NCBI RefSeq assembly: GCF_024256385.1
Contig: NZ_JAMLFW010000002.1
Span: 1-64,000, forward strand
Length of the DNA: 64,000 nucleotides
Source of the DNA: Anatilimnocola floriformis
Lineage (GTDB): Bacteria > Planctomycetota > Planctomycetia > Pirellulales > Pirellulaceae
Reading direction: 5' to 3'
Both the position numbers and the translations under genes were made by a program. Below the pieces are notes generated by a model. That model worked only from the letters and a program-made list of their open reading frames with translations, ran no database searches and had not been told where the DNA came from. Positions 17,377-26,859 of the stretch are shown piece by piece (within the stretch, counting starts at the first letter, position 1; each line of letters starts with the position of its first letter).

Positions 17377-20300
17377 ATGCTTACGCCTAAAATGCTGCGC
17401 CTTGATTTGTTGGCCGTCGTAGCGAGTCTGCTTGTGCTCGCGACGGCCGCATTTGCCGCCGACCCTGTCCCTGCTTCCAAACCTCTTTCTCCCACCGAAG
17501 CCCTCGCAGCTTTTCAGCTCGCTGAGAAAGATCTGAAGATCGAACTCGCTGCCGCCGAGCCTGAGGTGGTCGATCCAGTGGCCATTCGCTTTGACGAGCG
17601 CGGCCGAATGTGGGTCGCCGAGATGGGCGATTATCCGCTCGGGCCGCCGCCGGGCGAACCGCCGTTGTCGCGGATCAAAGTGCTCGAAGATCTCGATGCC
17701 GATGGCAAGTTCGAAAAGGCGACGCTGTTCGCCGACAAGTTGTCATTCGTCACCGGCCTGCAGCCGTGGCGGGGCGGCGTGATCGTCACACTCGCCGGCC
17801 GCATCGCTTGGATGAAAGACACCGACGGCGACAGCAAGATGGACGTCGACGAGACCTGGTACACCGGTTTCGCCGAACAGAACTCGCAACTGCGAGCCAA
17901 TCATCCGCGACTCGCGCTCGACAACCATGTGTACGTCGCCAATGGTCTGCGCGGCGGCGTGGTCGTTAACAAGCGTTTGCCCAACGAACCGCCGATCAAT
18001 CTGCAAGGCCGCGACTTCCGCTTCGACCCACTCACAGGCAAAGCCGAGTCGATTTCCGGCAACGGCCAATTCGGCATGTGCTTCGACGACTGGGGCAACC
18101 GCTTCACTTGCACCAACCGCAACCCGGTCATCCATGTCGTGCTCGAAGATCGCTATCTAAAACTCGCGCCAAAGATTCCGATCGCCGCTGTTGTGCAAGA
18201 TGTTGCCGCAGCGGCGGAGAAATCCAAAGTCTTTCCAATTAGCCGCGCGTGGACGACATCGAACTTGCATGCTGGAACGTTCACGGCAGCTTGCGGGGTG
18301 CATGTTTATCGGGGCGATACGCTGCGCGATGCTCACCGTCGTGGCGGATTCCGGCCGTGGGAAGATCTGCTTGGTGACAACAGCGTCTTCACCTGCGATC
18401 CCACGGGAAACTTTGTGCATCGCGAGAAAATGCAATCTGGCAGCCCGACGTTCTACAGTAGCCGTGCCTATGACAATAAGGAGTTTCTCGCCAGCACCGA
18501 CGAGTGGTTTCGGCCCGTAAGTATCGAAACGGGCCCCGATGGTTATCTCTACATCGTCGATATGTATCGCTGTGTGATCGAACATCCCGACTTCGTGCCA
18601 GATGAATTGAAGAAACGACCTGACCTGCGGCTTGGTGATGATCGCGGCCGCATTTGGCGGATCACACTTAGCGATCAACCGAAAGAGGATTCTTCACCGG
18701 CTGCAGAAATTCTCAGGGACCGAGAAATGCAGGCCCGCAAGCGCGAACGCGAGAAAAAATCGATGATCGCAGCGGAAACCAGCGGGCTCGTCGCTCTGCT
18801 CTCGCATGAAAATGCCTGGCACCGCGAGACCGCTCAGCGACTGTTGCTGGAGCGGGCCGATCCGAAAACGCTCGAATGCGTGGCCGCGTCGTCTGGAGGC
18901 ACTCGCGAAGCGGTTCATGCATTGTGGCTATTGCACGGACTCGGCCAACTCGACGCCAAATCTTTTGCGACTTACTTCGAGAGTACCAACCGAGAAGTGC
19001 AACGCCAGGCGCTGCTCGTTGCCGAAGAGCTTCTGGAGCAAAAGAAAATCGAACCTCATGTGGTTCAGCTGGATTCCGCCTTCCGCGAGAACGTCAAATT
19101 TCAATCGCTGCTGTTCAATCTCTCGCAGAAGGGAGACGCGCTCGAAGACGAGATCGATCCCAAAACGATCCCGCGCGATTGGGATTCGAATTGGCTGAAG
19201 TCCGCGGCACTGCTCCGCTATCATCAACAGTTGCTCCCGGTCTTTCGCAAATCAGCCGAATCGAATTTCGAACACTCTTCCTTTCAAACTGATGTCGCCC
19301 GCTTGATCGGCAGCAACAGCGACGATCGCGATGCCATGCGGGTCATCAAAATCAGCGGGCGCTTTCCAGCCGAGAAGATCATCACCATCGTCGAGGCCTT
19401 GGCAGCCGGACTTCAAAAGCGAAATCGAAAATTGGAAGATGTGCTGCGCGAATTGCAACGGCTGCAAGGAAATGACCAAGCCAAGCTGTATGCCAACGTC
19501 AGCCTCGAAATTGCTGGCGATGCCACGAAACGCTCGATTGATCGCCTGGCGGCAGTGCGCCTGCTCGGCTACCTGCCAGGAACTCAAGCCAGATTGCGCG
19601 CCCAATTGCAGGACGCTGCCAAGTTCCCCGCCGAATTGCAAACTGCACTCGTCGCCGCTCTGGCCCAGCGCGGTAATGAATCGGACCGCGAATGGCAGGA
19701 GTTGCTCGGCAGCTATGAAGCGAATTCCCTCCCCATCAAACGGTCCCTCATCGACAACAGCTTCCGCCGTACCGGCGGTCCGAAGCTGTTGCTGGAACAG
19801 GTGAAGACCGGCGTCATTCAGGCCGCTGAAATCGATCCGCTGAGACGCAAGCAACTGCTCGAAAGCAAAGATGCAGCGATCAATAAGCTTGCCGAGGAAT
19901 TGTTCGCTGCGCTCAACCCTGCCAATCGACAGCAGGCGCTCGAAGATTATCAAGCTGCACTCAAGTTGAAAGGTGACTCGAAGCAAGGAGCGATGATTTT
20001 TGAAAAGAACTGCAGCACCTGTCATCGCGTCGGCGAGATTGGCGTGAATGTTGCGCCGGATATCAGCGATACGCGGACAAAGACGGCGGCGCAGTTGCTC
20101 GGCGATATCATTCAGCCGAATCGGGCGATCGACAGCAATTTCATCGGCTATCAGCTGCTGCTGAAAGACGGCACTGCCGTTTCGGGATTGCTCGCCGCGG
20201 AGACGAGTACGTCACTCACGGTGAAGCAACCCGGCGGAAAAGTGCTGACGATTGCGCGCGATGAGGTAGAGCAATTGAAAGCTACCGGCGTGTCGCTGAT

Positions 20301-20415
20301 GCCCGATGGTCTGGAGAAGAACATTGCGCCGCAAGCGATGGCCGACTTACTGTCGTATCTAAAGAACTGGCGTTACCTCGACGGCAAAACGCCACTCTCG
20401 CCCGGCACGCCGTAG
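17377..20415 (+). CDS. PVC-type heme-binding CxxCH protein with membrane-dehydrogenase-like propeller
   Basis: 1012 residues. A signal peptide ends near ATAAFAAD (residue 28). The N-terminal half is the propeller family known in planctomycetes and Verrucomicrobia as a putative membrane-bound dehydrogenase: AIRFDERGRMWVAEMGDYPLG, GPDGYLYIVDMYRCVIEHPDF and DDRGRIWRIT. The middle is a HEAT-like helical region. The C-terminus is a cytochrome-c-like domain with CSTCHRVGEIG near residue 878 and GYQLLLKDGTAVSGLL. It is exported and probably binds one covalent heme. The substrate is not known; related proteins are often encoded next to sugar-degradation genes. It stands alone here, divergent from der. 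Confidence 0.85.
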   Translation: MLTPKMLRLDLLAVVASLLVLATAAFAADPVPASKPLSPTEALAAFQLAEKDLKIELAAAEPEVVDPVAIRFDERGRMWVAEMGDYPLGPPPGEPPLSRIKVLEDLDADGKFEKATLFADKLSFVTGLQPWRGGVIVTLAGRIAWMKDTDGDSKMDVDETWYTGFAEQNSQLRANHPRLALDNHVYVANGLRGGVVVNKRLPNEPPINLQGRDFRFDPLTGKAESISGNGQFGMCFDDWGNRFTCTNRNPVIHVVLEDRYLKLAPKIPIAAVVQDVAAAAEKSKVFPISRAWTTSNLHAGTFTAACGVHVYRGDTLRDAHRRGGFRPWEDLLGDNSVFTCDPTGNFVHREKMQSGSPTFYSSRAYDNKEFLASTDEWFRPVSIETGPDGYLYIVDMYRCVIEHPDFVPDELKKRPDLRLGDDRGRIWRITLSDQPKEDSSPAAEILRDREMQARKREREKKSMIAAETSGLVALLSHENAWHRETAQRLLLERADPKTLECVAASSGGTREAVHALWLLHGLGQLDAKSFATYFESTNREVQRQALLVAEELLEQKKIEPHVVQLDSAFRENVKFQSLLFNLSQKGDALEDEIDPKTIPRDWDSNWLKSAALLRYHQQLLPVFRKSAESNFEHSSFQTDVARLIGSNSDDRDAMRVIKISGRFPAEKIITIVEALAAGLQKRNRKLEDVLRELQRLQGNDQAKLYANVSLEIAGDATKRSIDRLAAVRLLGYLPGTQARLRAQLQDAAKFPAELQTALVAALAQRGNESDREWQELLGSYEANSLPIKRSLIDNSFRRTGGPKLLLEQVKTGVIQAAEIDPLRRKQLLESKDAAINKLAEELFAALNPANRQQALEDYQAALKLKGDSKQGAMIFEKNCSTCHRVGEIGVNVAPDISDTRTKTAAQLLGDIIQPNRAIDSNFIGYQLLLKDGTAVSGLLAAETSTSLTVKQPGGKVLTIARDEVEQLKATGVSLMPDGLEKNIAPQAMADLLSYLKNWRYLDGKTPLSPGTP

Positions 20416-20428
20416 CTCCGATCTTAAA

Positions 20429-20515
20429 TCGCCAAATGCCGGAACGTCGCGGAACGCGTTCCGGATTCACTTGGCGATTGACTTCGATTTAACTTTCGCG
20501 GAGCGAAAGTCGACG
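20429..20515. repeat. Nested hairpin with a second hairpin beside it
   Basis: CGCCAA..CCGGAACG..CGTTCCGG..TTGGCG (20430-20476) forms a nested stem. It is followed by CTTTCGCGGAGCGAAAG near 20493, a separate short hairpin. It lies between the convergent 17377 and Hsp20 genes and could end transcription of both. No T-run follows the stem. Confidence 0.5.
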
Positions 20516-20523
20516 ATGGGTTC

Positions 20524-20964
20524 TTACGAAACCTTGACGACGATCTTGCGCGGCTGCGCTTCTGGCTTCTTCTTGAATGTGAGATGCAGCACACCGTCGC
20601 GGAGTTCGGCTTCGATCGATTCTGGATCTGCCGTTTCGGGCAGCGTGATCTGGCGCTCGACCTTGCCGTAGGTCCGCTCTTGATGATGGTATTTGCGATC
20701 CTCCGGCGCGGGGCGATCGGCAACGATCTTAAGCAGGTTTTTCTCCAGCGTCAGCTCGATCTGCTCTTGCTTGATGCCGGGGAGTTCGACTTCGACGCGC
20801 CAAGCGCCATCTTCTTCCCACAGATTCGCCGGCGCGGCGAACGCGCGAACGTAATGGCTTGCCGTGCCGACGAGTTGATCAAAGGCTTGCTCGACATCGC
20901 GCGTCAAGCCATCGAGTGAACGAGGAAAAGCAACGGTCCAACGGGGTTTGCAGCTGTGCGCCAT
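20524..20964 (-). CDS. Small heat-shock protein, Hsp20/alpha-crystallin family
   Basis: About 146 residues from the ATG at 20964. That start is preferred over one at 20994 because GAGAGG lies 7 bases upstream of it. The alpha-crystallin domain is clear: APANLWEEDGAWRVEVELPGI, LEKNLLKIVADR, and a C-terminal AELRDGVLHLTFKKKP. Small heat-shock proteins hold unfolding proteins in a soluble state until ATP-driven chaperones refold them. Confidence 0.92.
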   Translation of the reverse strand: MAHSCKPRWTVAFPRSLDGLTRDVEQAFDQLVGTASHYVRAFAAPANLWEEDGAWRVEVELPGIKQEQIELTLEKNLLKIVADRPAPEDRKYHHQERTYGKVERQITLPETADPESIEAELRDGVLHLTFKKKPEAQPRKIVVKVS

Positions 20965-21274
20965 GACAACACCTCTCGACTGATTACGGAACAATAAGGA
21001 GCTAGTTTTTGCAGTGATTGCACCGTAGTCCTCAGCACTTCGCTGCGGCTCGGCGTTGAAGTTCTAGAAAGCAACAGCTGTGCCAAATCGCGAAGAGCAT
21101 TTCGGCTGCTGTTTGCAAGTCGTTGATTTTCAGCGGCTTGCGAGTGGATTCAAAAATTGAAATTTCACCGCAGCGAGCAAACCGGCTCTGTCAAACTGAC
21201 AGTTCGCTCCAGCGAGGCTGCGATCGGGAATGGTATATTCGTCATTCCCGCCCTTCCTTCCTGGAAACTCCGCC
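20965..21274. other. Divergent promoter region of hsp20 and a DUF3472 gene
   Basis: No gene seen. Contains the ribosome-binding stretch of the Hsp20 gene and an 8-base palindrome TTCTAGAA at 21062-21069. I found no CIRCE inverted repeat and no convincing heat-shock sigma promoter. Confidence 0.5.
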
Positions 21275-22153
21275 ATGAAACGCCCCGCCTCGCTCTTCGT
21301 TTTGCTGGCTTGCCTCGTAGTTGCTGCAAGCGCTATCGCCGATGAAAAGTTAGCCGGCGTTGCTTGCCGAAGTGTCCACTGGCAATGGCGCGGAGCGGCG
21401 GGAACGGCTTTTTACAACGAGGTGATCGTCGATCAGTCGGCGCCGGGGACTTATTTTTGCGTCTGCGGTTTCAACCACGGCTACTTCGGCATTCAGCAGC
21501 TCGATGACAAGCGGAAGGTGGCGATCTTTTCGGTCTGGGATCCGGGCAAGCAGAACGATCCGACCAAGGTCGACGAAAACAATCGCGTCAAGTTGCTCTA
21601 CAACGACGACGCGGTGCGGGTGAAGCGCTTCGGCAATGAAGGAACCGGCGGCCAATCGTTTTTGGATCTCGATTGGAAAGTCGGCGAGACGTATCGCCTA
21701 ATGGTGACATGCGAGCGGAAGGATGACCGCACTGCCTACACCGGTTGGATCTATATGAACGAAGCCAAGGAATGGAAGAAGCTGGTGACGTTCAGCACGC
21801 TCACCAAGGATGAAAAGCTCGGCGGCTATTACTCGTTCGTCGAAGATTTTCGCCGCAACAAGGTTTCCGCGACCCAGCCGCGAATGGCTCGCTTCGGCAA
21901 CGGTTGGGTGCTCGTCGATGGCAAATGGCAAGCGATCGAGCGCGGCCGGTTCACGGCCGATAACAATCCAGCCAAGACTATCAACGCCGGCTTGAAGGAA
22001 CAGCTATTCTTTCTCGCCACCGGTGGCGAAACGGCGAACAGCGATCTGGAACTCAGCAAATCGATCGACCTGCCCGTTGCTGACCGCCAACCGCCCGCCG
22101 ATGTGGCAAAGCTGCTGGCATCACCCGCAGAACCGGCACAACCGGCGAAGTAG
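21275..22153 (+). CDS. Secreted DUF3472 domain protein
   Basis: 292 residues from the ATG at 21275, which begins a standard signal peptide (MKRPASLFVLLACLV, cleavage near SAIADEK). An upstream in-frame ATG at 21230 would spoil the signal sequence. The body matches DUF3472: CRSVHWQWRG, CVCGFNHGYFGIQQL, AIFSVWDPGKQNDP and DLDWKVGETYRLMV. DUF3472 proteins are secreted and probably carbohydrate-related, but no activity is established. A short Pro/Ala-rich tail follows. Confidence 0.8.
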   Translation: MKRPASLFVLLACLVVAASAIADEKLAGVACRSVHWQWRGAAGTAFYNEVIVDQSAPGTYFCVCGFNHGYFGIQQLDDKRKVAIFSVWDPGKQNDPTKVDENNRVKLLYNDDAVRVKRFGNEGTGGQSFLDLDWKVGETYRLMVTCERKDDRTAYTGWIYMNEAKEWKKLVTFSTLTKDEKLGGYYSFVEDFRRNKVSATQPRMARFGNGWVLVDGKWQAIERGRFTADNNPAKTINAGLKEQLFFLATGGETANSDLELSKSIDLPVADRQPPADVAKLLASPAEPAQPAK

Positions 22154-22277
22154 AACAGTGATCGCGCCGCAGAACCCGCATCAGCCAGACGAGTGAAGCT
22201 CCTCTCCAACAGCACGACGTAAGTTCTCATTGGTCGAGAGTCTCTTTCCACCTGAGCTTTGCTCTTGAGGGCCCGTC

Positions 22278-22748
22278 ATGCGCACTTACCTGTTCACCCT
22301 GTTTGCATTCGGCTTGGCCGTTGTGGGTCTGGCGGGATGCGGCGCCGCACCGGTGCAAGTGGCGGGGATGGACGTGCCAGAATTGCTGGAGTTGCTCGAA
22401 GACGAGCAAATGAAGAAGAACCCGCACGCCTACACCGAGGTCGACCTGGGGCAATTCAAAGTCACTCGCATGTTGCCCGCCGACGAAGGTCAGCTGGTCG
22501 TCCGCTTTCATCTCATCGGCGTCGTACCCGAAGCCAAACAGGAAGAGTTCACTGGGACGATGCCGAAGTACGAGACGCGGCTGCGGGATTCGATCTTGGC
22601 GCTCGTGCAAAAAGCCGAGCCAGAACATCTGTCGGACCCGGCTCTCAGTTATCTGAAGGCCGAAATGATGGCGACCATCAACGAGCAGATGCACACCCGC
22701 TTGCTGCGCAGCGTGGTCTTCAGCGATCTGTCGATCCAGCGGAAGTAG
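22278..22748 (+). CDS. Small lipoprotein with FliL-like C-terminal half
   Basis: 156 residues. The lipobox is GLAGCGA, with the Cys near residue 21. The second half (YETRLRDSILALVQKAEPEH, then LKAEMMATINEQM and VVFSDLSIQ) resembles the FliL periplasmic domain, in which a strand-and-helix pattern of this type ends with an ..F.VQ-like strand. FliL normally has a membrane helix and sits at the flagellar motor. Here a lipid anchor replaces it, and there are no flagellar genes in the window. The similarity is by pattern only. Confidence 0.6.
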   Translation: MRTYLFTLFAFGLAVVGLAGCGAAPVQVAGMDVPELLELLEDEQMKKNPHAYTEVDLGQFKVTRMLPADEGQLVVRFHLIGVVPEAKQEEFTGTMPKYETRLRDSILALVQKAEPEHLSDPALSYLKAEMMATINEQMHTRLLRSVVFSDLSIQRK

Positions 22749-22950
22749 GTTTCGCGCGGGAATCTCGCTTGTCACTCTTTTCGGCGCGCCTGTCGCGCCC
22801 GGCGACAAGCGTGCGGCGGAATCGACTCGTTTTGACGCATAAAATGCGATTGTTACGAATTGCAGCCGCGGTATGCGCCGTGCTACGTTGAGGCGAAGCG
22901 CGACATTTCCTGCGCCACTATTCCACTCGGTCTTTTCGGGAATTTGATTT

Positions 22951-24099
22951 ATGCAAGCGAAGCAACTTCAGCGGCGTCTGTTCTTGGCAGGTTTGGGGAG
23001 CGTGGCTCTGGTGGCCGCGACCTCGCGCCTTTCCTTGGCCCAGGAAAAGAAAGATTCCGCACTGAGTGCCGACGAGACCAAAAAGCTGAACACGGCCGTC
23101 TCAAAAGGCTTGGAGTTTTTGAAGACCAAGGGCCAGTCCGAAGACGGCTCGATCTCGCGCGGCATTGGCATCACGTCGCTCGGCATCGCGGCCATGCTGC
23201 AGAACGGTCTCACGCCGCAGGACCCAGCCGTGGCGAAGGGTTTGAAGCTGATCGAATCGTCGGCTCAGCCGAGCGGCGCCATCATGTCGCCGAAGAGCCG
23301 GTTTCAGAATTACGAAACCTGCCTCGCCGTCGTCGCCCTCAGCCTCGCCAACAAGGATAAGAAGTACGACGAAATCCTGAAGAAGGCCGACAAGTTCATT
23401 CGCTCGAACCAATTCGACGGCGAAGAAGGCCACGACAAAGACAGCGTGATGTTTGGCGGCGGCGGCTACGGCGCTGGCGGCCAAGGTCGCCCCGATCTGT
23501 CGAACACGGCCTTCATGGTCGAAGCTCTGAATGCCGCCGGTGCGAAGGCTGATGATCCTGCCATCCAAAATGCACTCGTCTTTGTGTCTCGCTGCCAGAA
23601 CCTGGAATCGCCCTACAACACCACCAAGTACGCGGCTCTCGAAAACGACGGCGGATTCTATTACACCGGCGCTCTCGACAAGCCGAAGGAAGACGAACTG
23701 ACGGCCAAGGGTGGCCTGCGGAGCTACGGCACGATGAGCTATGCCGGTCTGAAGAGCTTGATCTTCGCTGGTCTGAAGCAAGACGACCCGCGCGTGAAGG
23801 CCGTCAACGGCTGGATCAGCAAGAACTACGACCTGAAGACCAATCCCGGCATGGGCGGCTCGGGCTTGTTCTATTATTACCAGACGTTCGCCAAGACCTT
23901 GGATGTGGTCGGCGAAGCGAACATCAAAGATGCCAAGGGCGTGGAACACAACTGGCGAAAAGAACTTGTCGACGAACTGGCCAGCCGCCAGCGCGAAGAC
24001 GGCGCGTGGGTGAACACCAACGGCCAATGGATGGAAGGCGATGCTAACCTCTGCACCTGCTTCGCCCTCCTCGCCCTGAGCCACTGCCGCGGGAAGTAG
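22951..24099 (+). CDS. Prenyltransferase/squalene-cyclase-repeat protein, secreted
   Basis: 382 residues. An N-terminal export signal (QRRLFLAGLGSVALVAATSRL) resembles a Tat signal with RR. It is followed by alpha/alpha-toroid repeats of the squalene cyclase and prenyltransferase type: GLEFLKTKGQSEDGSISRGI, TCLAVVALSLANKDKKY and SRQREDGAWVNTNGQWMEG. The catalytic DxDD motif of squalene-hopene cyclase is not seen, so this is more likely a structural or binding relative. Such proteins are common in planctomycetes and uncharacterised. A 12-bp hairpin follows the gene. Confidence 0.78.
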   Translation: MQAKQLQRRLFLAGLGSVALVAATSRLSLAQEKKDSALSADETKKLNTAVSKGLEFLKTKGQSEDGSISRGIGITSLGIAAMLQNGLTPQDPAVAKGLKLIESSAQPSGAIMSPKSRFQNYETCLAVVALSLANKDKKYDEILKKADKFIRSNQFDGEEGHDKDSVMFGGGGYGAGGQGRPDLSNTAFMVEALNAAGAKADDPAIQNALVFVSRCQNLESPYNTTKYAALENDGGFYYTGALDKPKEDELTAKGGLRSYGTMSYAGLKSLIFAGLKQDDPRVKAVNGWISKNYDLKTNPGMGGSGLFYYYQTFAKTLDVVGEANIKDAKGVEHNWRKELVDELASRQREDGAWVNTNGQWMEGDANLCTCFALLALSHCRGK

Positions 24100-24135
24100 T
24101 ACCGCATCCGGCAGAAGCATTTCGAAAATCACCAG

Positions 24136-24164
24136 CGGCTGGAACAAGTAATTTGTTCCAGCCG
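24136..24164 (+). terminator. Hairpin downstream of the squalene-cyclase-like gene
   Basis: CGGCTGGAACAA (24136-24147) pairs perfectly with TTGTTCCAGCCG (24153-24164) across a 5-base loop. There is no T-run behind it, so termination is likely but would not be of the classical U-tract type. Confidence 0.55.
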
Positions 24165-24310
24165 TTGTGCGTTGGAGGGAGATCGGTTCTGCCGCGACGA
24201 AGAAACGAGTTCAAGCGAGAATACTGTATACTCGCCTTTTCGTACTCTTCGGATCGAATTGCCAGCTCTGAATTCTGGCGAATTCAGCTACTTTAAAACG
24301 CATTGCTCCC

Positions 24311-24634
24311 ATGTCCGCCTACCCCGTCGGCCTCAGTCAACCGCAACCCGATCGTCTGCTCATCGAATGGAGCGACGGCGAAAAGCGGTTATGCACGATC
24401 AAAGAAATGCGCGAAAACTGCCCCTGCGCAACGTGCCGTGAGAAGCACAACGCGCCGCCGCAGCCGGTGAATTTGAAGTCGCTGACGATTTTGAACGACG
24501 CCCAGCTGCAGCCGCTGCGGATCGTGTCGATGCGGCCGCTGGGAAATTACGCGTATAACGTCTCCTTCAGTGATGGGCATGACGCGGGGATTTTTACGTT
24601 TGAGTTGCTGCGGGTGTTGGGAGAAAAAACGTAG
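24311..24634 (+). CDS. DUF971 domain protein
   Basis: 107 residues. The DUF971 (GBBH-like N-terminal) fold is shown by LLIEWSDGEKRLCTIKEMRENCPCATCREK, then LGNYAYNVSFSDGHDAGIFTFELLR. The CPCATC cysteine cluster suggests metal or Fe-S binding. Proteins of this family are associated with Fe-S cluster maturation or fused to hydroxylases, but the role is not established. Confidence 0.85.
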   Translation: MSAYPVGLSQPQPDRLLIEWSDGEKRLCTIKEMRENCPCATCREKHNAPPQPVNLKSLTILNDAQLQPLRIVSMRPLGNYAYNVSFSDGHDAGIFTFELLRVLGEKT

Positions 24635-24711
24635 CCTTGAGTGATGCGTGCAGGGCGGTAGCTGACACCCGCTGCAAACGCTCTCCGCGAGAATTTCGAA
24701 GAGTCGATCTC

Positions 24712-25059
24712 ATGAATGACGAGCCTTGGTATGGCGCGAAGTGCATCTTCCTTCATGCGAAAGGTGCTGGTCGTTCCAAGCAGTTTTACGAAGAACGAGT
24801 CGTCTTAATAAAAGCCGAGAACTTTGACAAAGCCGTTTCGCGGGCTGAGGTCATGGCAGAAGAGTATGCGAAAGGCCTTGATGGGTGCGCATACGCTGGA
24901 TTCATGAATGTTTTCCACATCTTCGATGAGCAGATCGGCGATGGCACGGAGGTCTACTCGCTCATGCGAAAAAGCGATTTGAGCAAGGACGAGTACCTAG
25001 ACAAGTTCTACGACACCGGGGCTGAGCGGAGCGGCGGCGCGGAAGCGTCGTCCTCCTGA
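24712..25059 (+). CDS. DUF4288 domain protein
   Basis: 115 residues from the ATG at 24712. The frame is open from 24637, but the extra residues are unlike the family. The pattern WYGAKCIFLHA..YEERVVLIKAENFDKAVSRAEVMAEEY matches DUF4288, a small cytoplasmic protein of unknown role found in planctomycetes and other bacteria. It precedes the thiamine-diphosphate enzyme gene by 35 bases on the same strand. Confidence 0.72.
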   Translation: MNDEPWYGAKCIFLHAKGAGRSKQFYEERVVLIKAENFDKAVSRAEVMAEEYAKGLDGCAYAGFMNVFHIFDEQIGDGTEVYSLMRKSDLSKDEYLDKFYDTGAERSGGAEASSS

Positions 25060-25094
25060 TGTGTCACTCGTTCTGTTCCGTTTAGAATCCATGG

Positions 25095-26801
25095 ATGAAA
25101 ACCGGCATCCAGGCAATGCTCGAGCTGCTGCATGGCAGCGGCGTGAAATATATTTTCGGCAACCCCGGCACGACGGAGTTGCCGCTCAATGAAGCGCTTG
25201 TCACCGACAAGCGGTTTCAATACATCCTTGGCCTGCAGGAAGTGCCGGTCATGGGGATGGCCGACGGCTACGCGATGGCGTCGGGCAAGCTCGCGGTGGT
25301 GAATCTGCACATCAGCTGCGGCCTCGGTCATGCGATGGGCATTCTTTACAACGCCTTTCGCGAAGGAACGCCGCTGCTCGTCACGGCGGGGCAACAAGAT
25401 CGCCGGCTGAAGTTCGAAGAGCCGATTCTTGCCGGCGACATGGTCAGCGTCACCAAGCCGTGGACGAAATGGTCGTGCGAAGTGAACCGCGTGCAGGATC
25501 TGCCGAACGCGGTTCGTCGCGCGGTGCAAATTGCGCTAACACCTCCGACGGGGCCGGTGTTTTTGTCGCTGCCCATTGATGTGCAGATGGAACTGACCGA
25601 GGGGCTCGACCTCACGCCGCCGCAAGTGCCGAACACGCGCGTCAGGCCGCCGATGGAATCGCTGCAGCGGGCCATCGAAGTGCTGCTGAGCGCGAAGAAC
25701 CCCGCCATTCTCGCCGGTAGTCGGATTGTCGAGCGAGATGCCGTGCAGGAATTGGTCGATGTAGCCGAGCGGCTTGGCGCGCCCGTCATCGCCGAGCCCG
25801 GCACCACGCACGGACGGCTGCCGTTTCCTTGCGACCATCCGCTCTATGGCCAGGGCCTGCCGCTCTGGTCGCCGGAAGTGCGCGAGCGTTTGAAAGAGTA
25901 CGATGCACTCCTCGTTGTCGGCATGGATCTGCTGCGTCTGTATGTCTACTACGATCCGCCGCGGCCGTTGCCGGAGCATATTCGGCTGGTGCATCTCGAC
26001 GAAGATCCGTATCAGCTCGGCAAAAACTATCCGCTCGATGTCGGCGTGCTTGGCGATACCAAAGCGGGCCTCGCCGATTTCGGCTCGATGCTGAAAATGA
26101 TCGTGCCGCAGCTGCCGCCGGAACAGCGCGAGCTGATCGCCAATCGCAAACTGCGGCACACGGCCGAACACCTTGCCGCCCGCGAACGATTGAAAACGCA
26201 AATCGCCGCCGATGCCGACAAACGACCTCTCACGCCACTGGCACTCATGGGTGCGCTCGCGAATATTCTGCCGCCCGATGTGGCCGTTATCGAAGAAGCC
26301 GTGACAACGACGAACACCACCTTCGAGCGTCTCGGCGCATTGAAAAACACCACCGGCTACTTCGGTCATCGCGGCTGGGCGCTCGGCTGGGGAATGGGTG
26401 TCGCCATCGGCGCCAAACTCGCTTGGCCCGATCGGCCCGTTCTCGCCCTGCTCGGCGAAGGCGCAGCGGGCTACGGCATTCAAGGGCTCTGGTCGGCGGC
26501 GAAATACAACCTGCCAGTTGTCTTTGTCATCTGCAACAACGCGCAATATCAAATCCTGAAAATCGGCGCGAAGGGTCTGCAGCTGCCGCATGCGTTGAAT
26601 GATCAGTACGAAGGCCTCGATCTCGTCGGCCCGGAAGTTGACTTCGTCAAAGTCGCCGAAGGTTTCGGTGTCGCTGCCAAACGGATCAGTGAGCCCGATG
26701 AACTTTGCGCCGCGATTCAAACCGCCTGGCAAGGGAATCGGCCGCTCCTGATCGACGTGCCGATCAGCCGCGTGACGCAACCGCGTTTGCAATACGGTTA
26801 G
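25095..26801 (+). CDS. Thiamine diphosphate-dependent decarboxylase, benzoylformate decarboxylase/acetolactate synthase-like
   Basis: 568 residues with the three-domain TPP-enzyme layout. The pyrimidine-binding domain has GNPGTTELP and the activating Glu in LGLQEVPVMGMADGYA. The central domain contains PAILAGSRIVERDA. The TPP/Mg domain has LLGEGAAGYGIQGLW..VFVICNNAQYQ near residue 450, where the usual GDG is GEG. It looks closest to benzoylformate decarboxylase-like members, which act on 2-oxo acids. It is 58 bases upstream of fhcB on the same strand, which suggests a link to C1 or aldehyde metabolism, but the substrate cannot be told from sequence. Confidence 0.82.
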   Translation: MKTGIQAMLELLHGSGVKYIFGNPGTTELPLNEALVTDKRFQYILGLQEVPVMGMADGYAMASGKLAVVNLHISCGLGHAMGILYNAFREGTPLLVTAGQQDRRLKFEEPILAGDMVSVTKPWTKWSCEVNRVQDLPNAVRRAVQIALTPPTGPVFLSLPIDVQMELTEGLDLTPPQVPNTRVRPPMESLQRAIEVLLSAKNPAILAGSRIVERDAVQELVDVAERLGAPVIAEPGTTHGRLPFPCDHPLYGQGLPLWSPEVRERLKEYDALLVVGMDLLRLYVYYDPPRPLPEHIRLVHLDEDPYQLGKNYPLDVGVLGDTKAGLADFGSMLKMIVPQLPPEQRELIANRKLRHTAEHLAARERLKTQIAADADKRPLTPLALMGALANILPPDVAVIEEAVTTTNTTFERLGALKNTTGYFGHRGWALGWGMGVAIGAKLAWPDRPVLALLGEGAAGYGIQGLWSAAKYNLPVVFVICNNAQYQILKIGAKGLQLPHALNDQYEGLDLVGPEVDFVKVAEGFGVAAKRISEPDELCAAIQTAWQGNRPLLIDVPISRVTQPRLQYG

Positions 26802-26859
26802 CGCGAGCCGTGGATTACAATGGATGGCTCGCAGCTCCCTTTCCCGCGCCGGCTCCATC

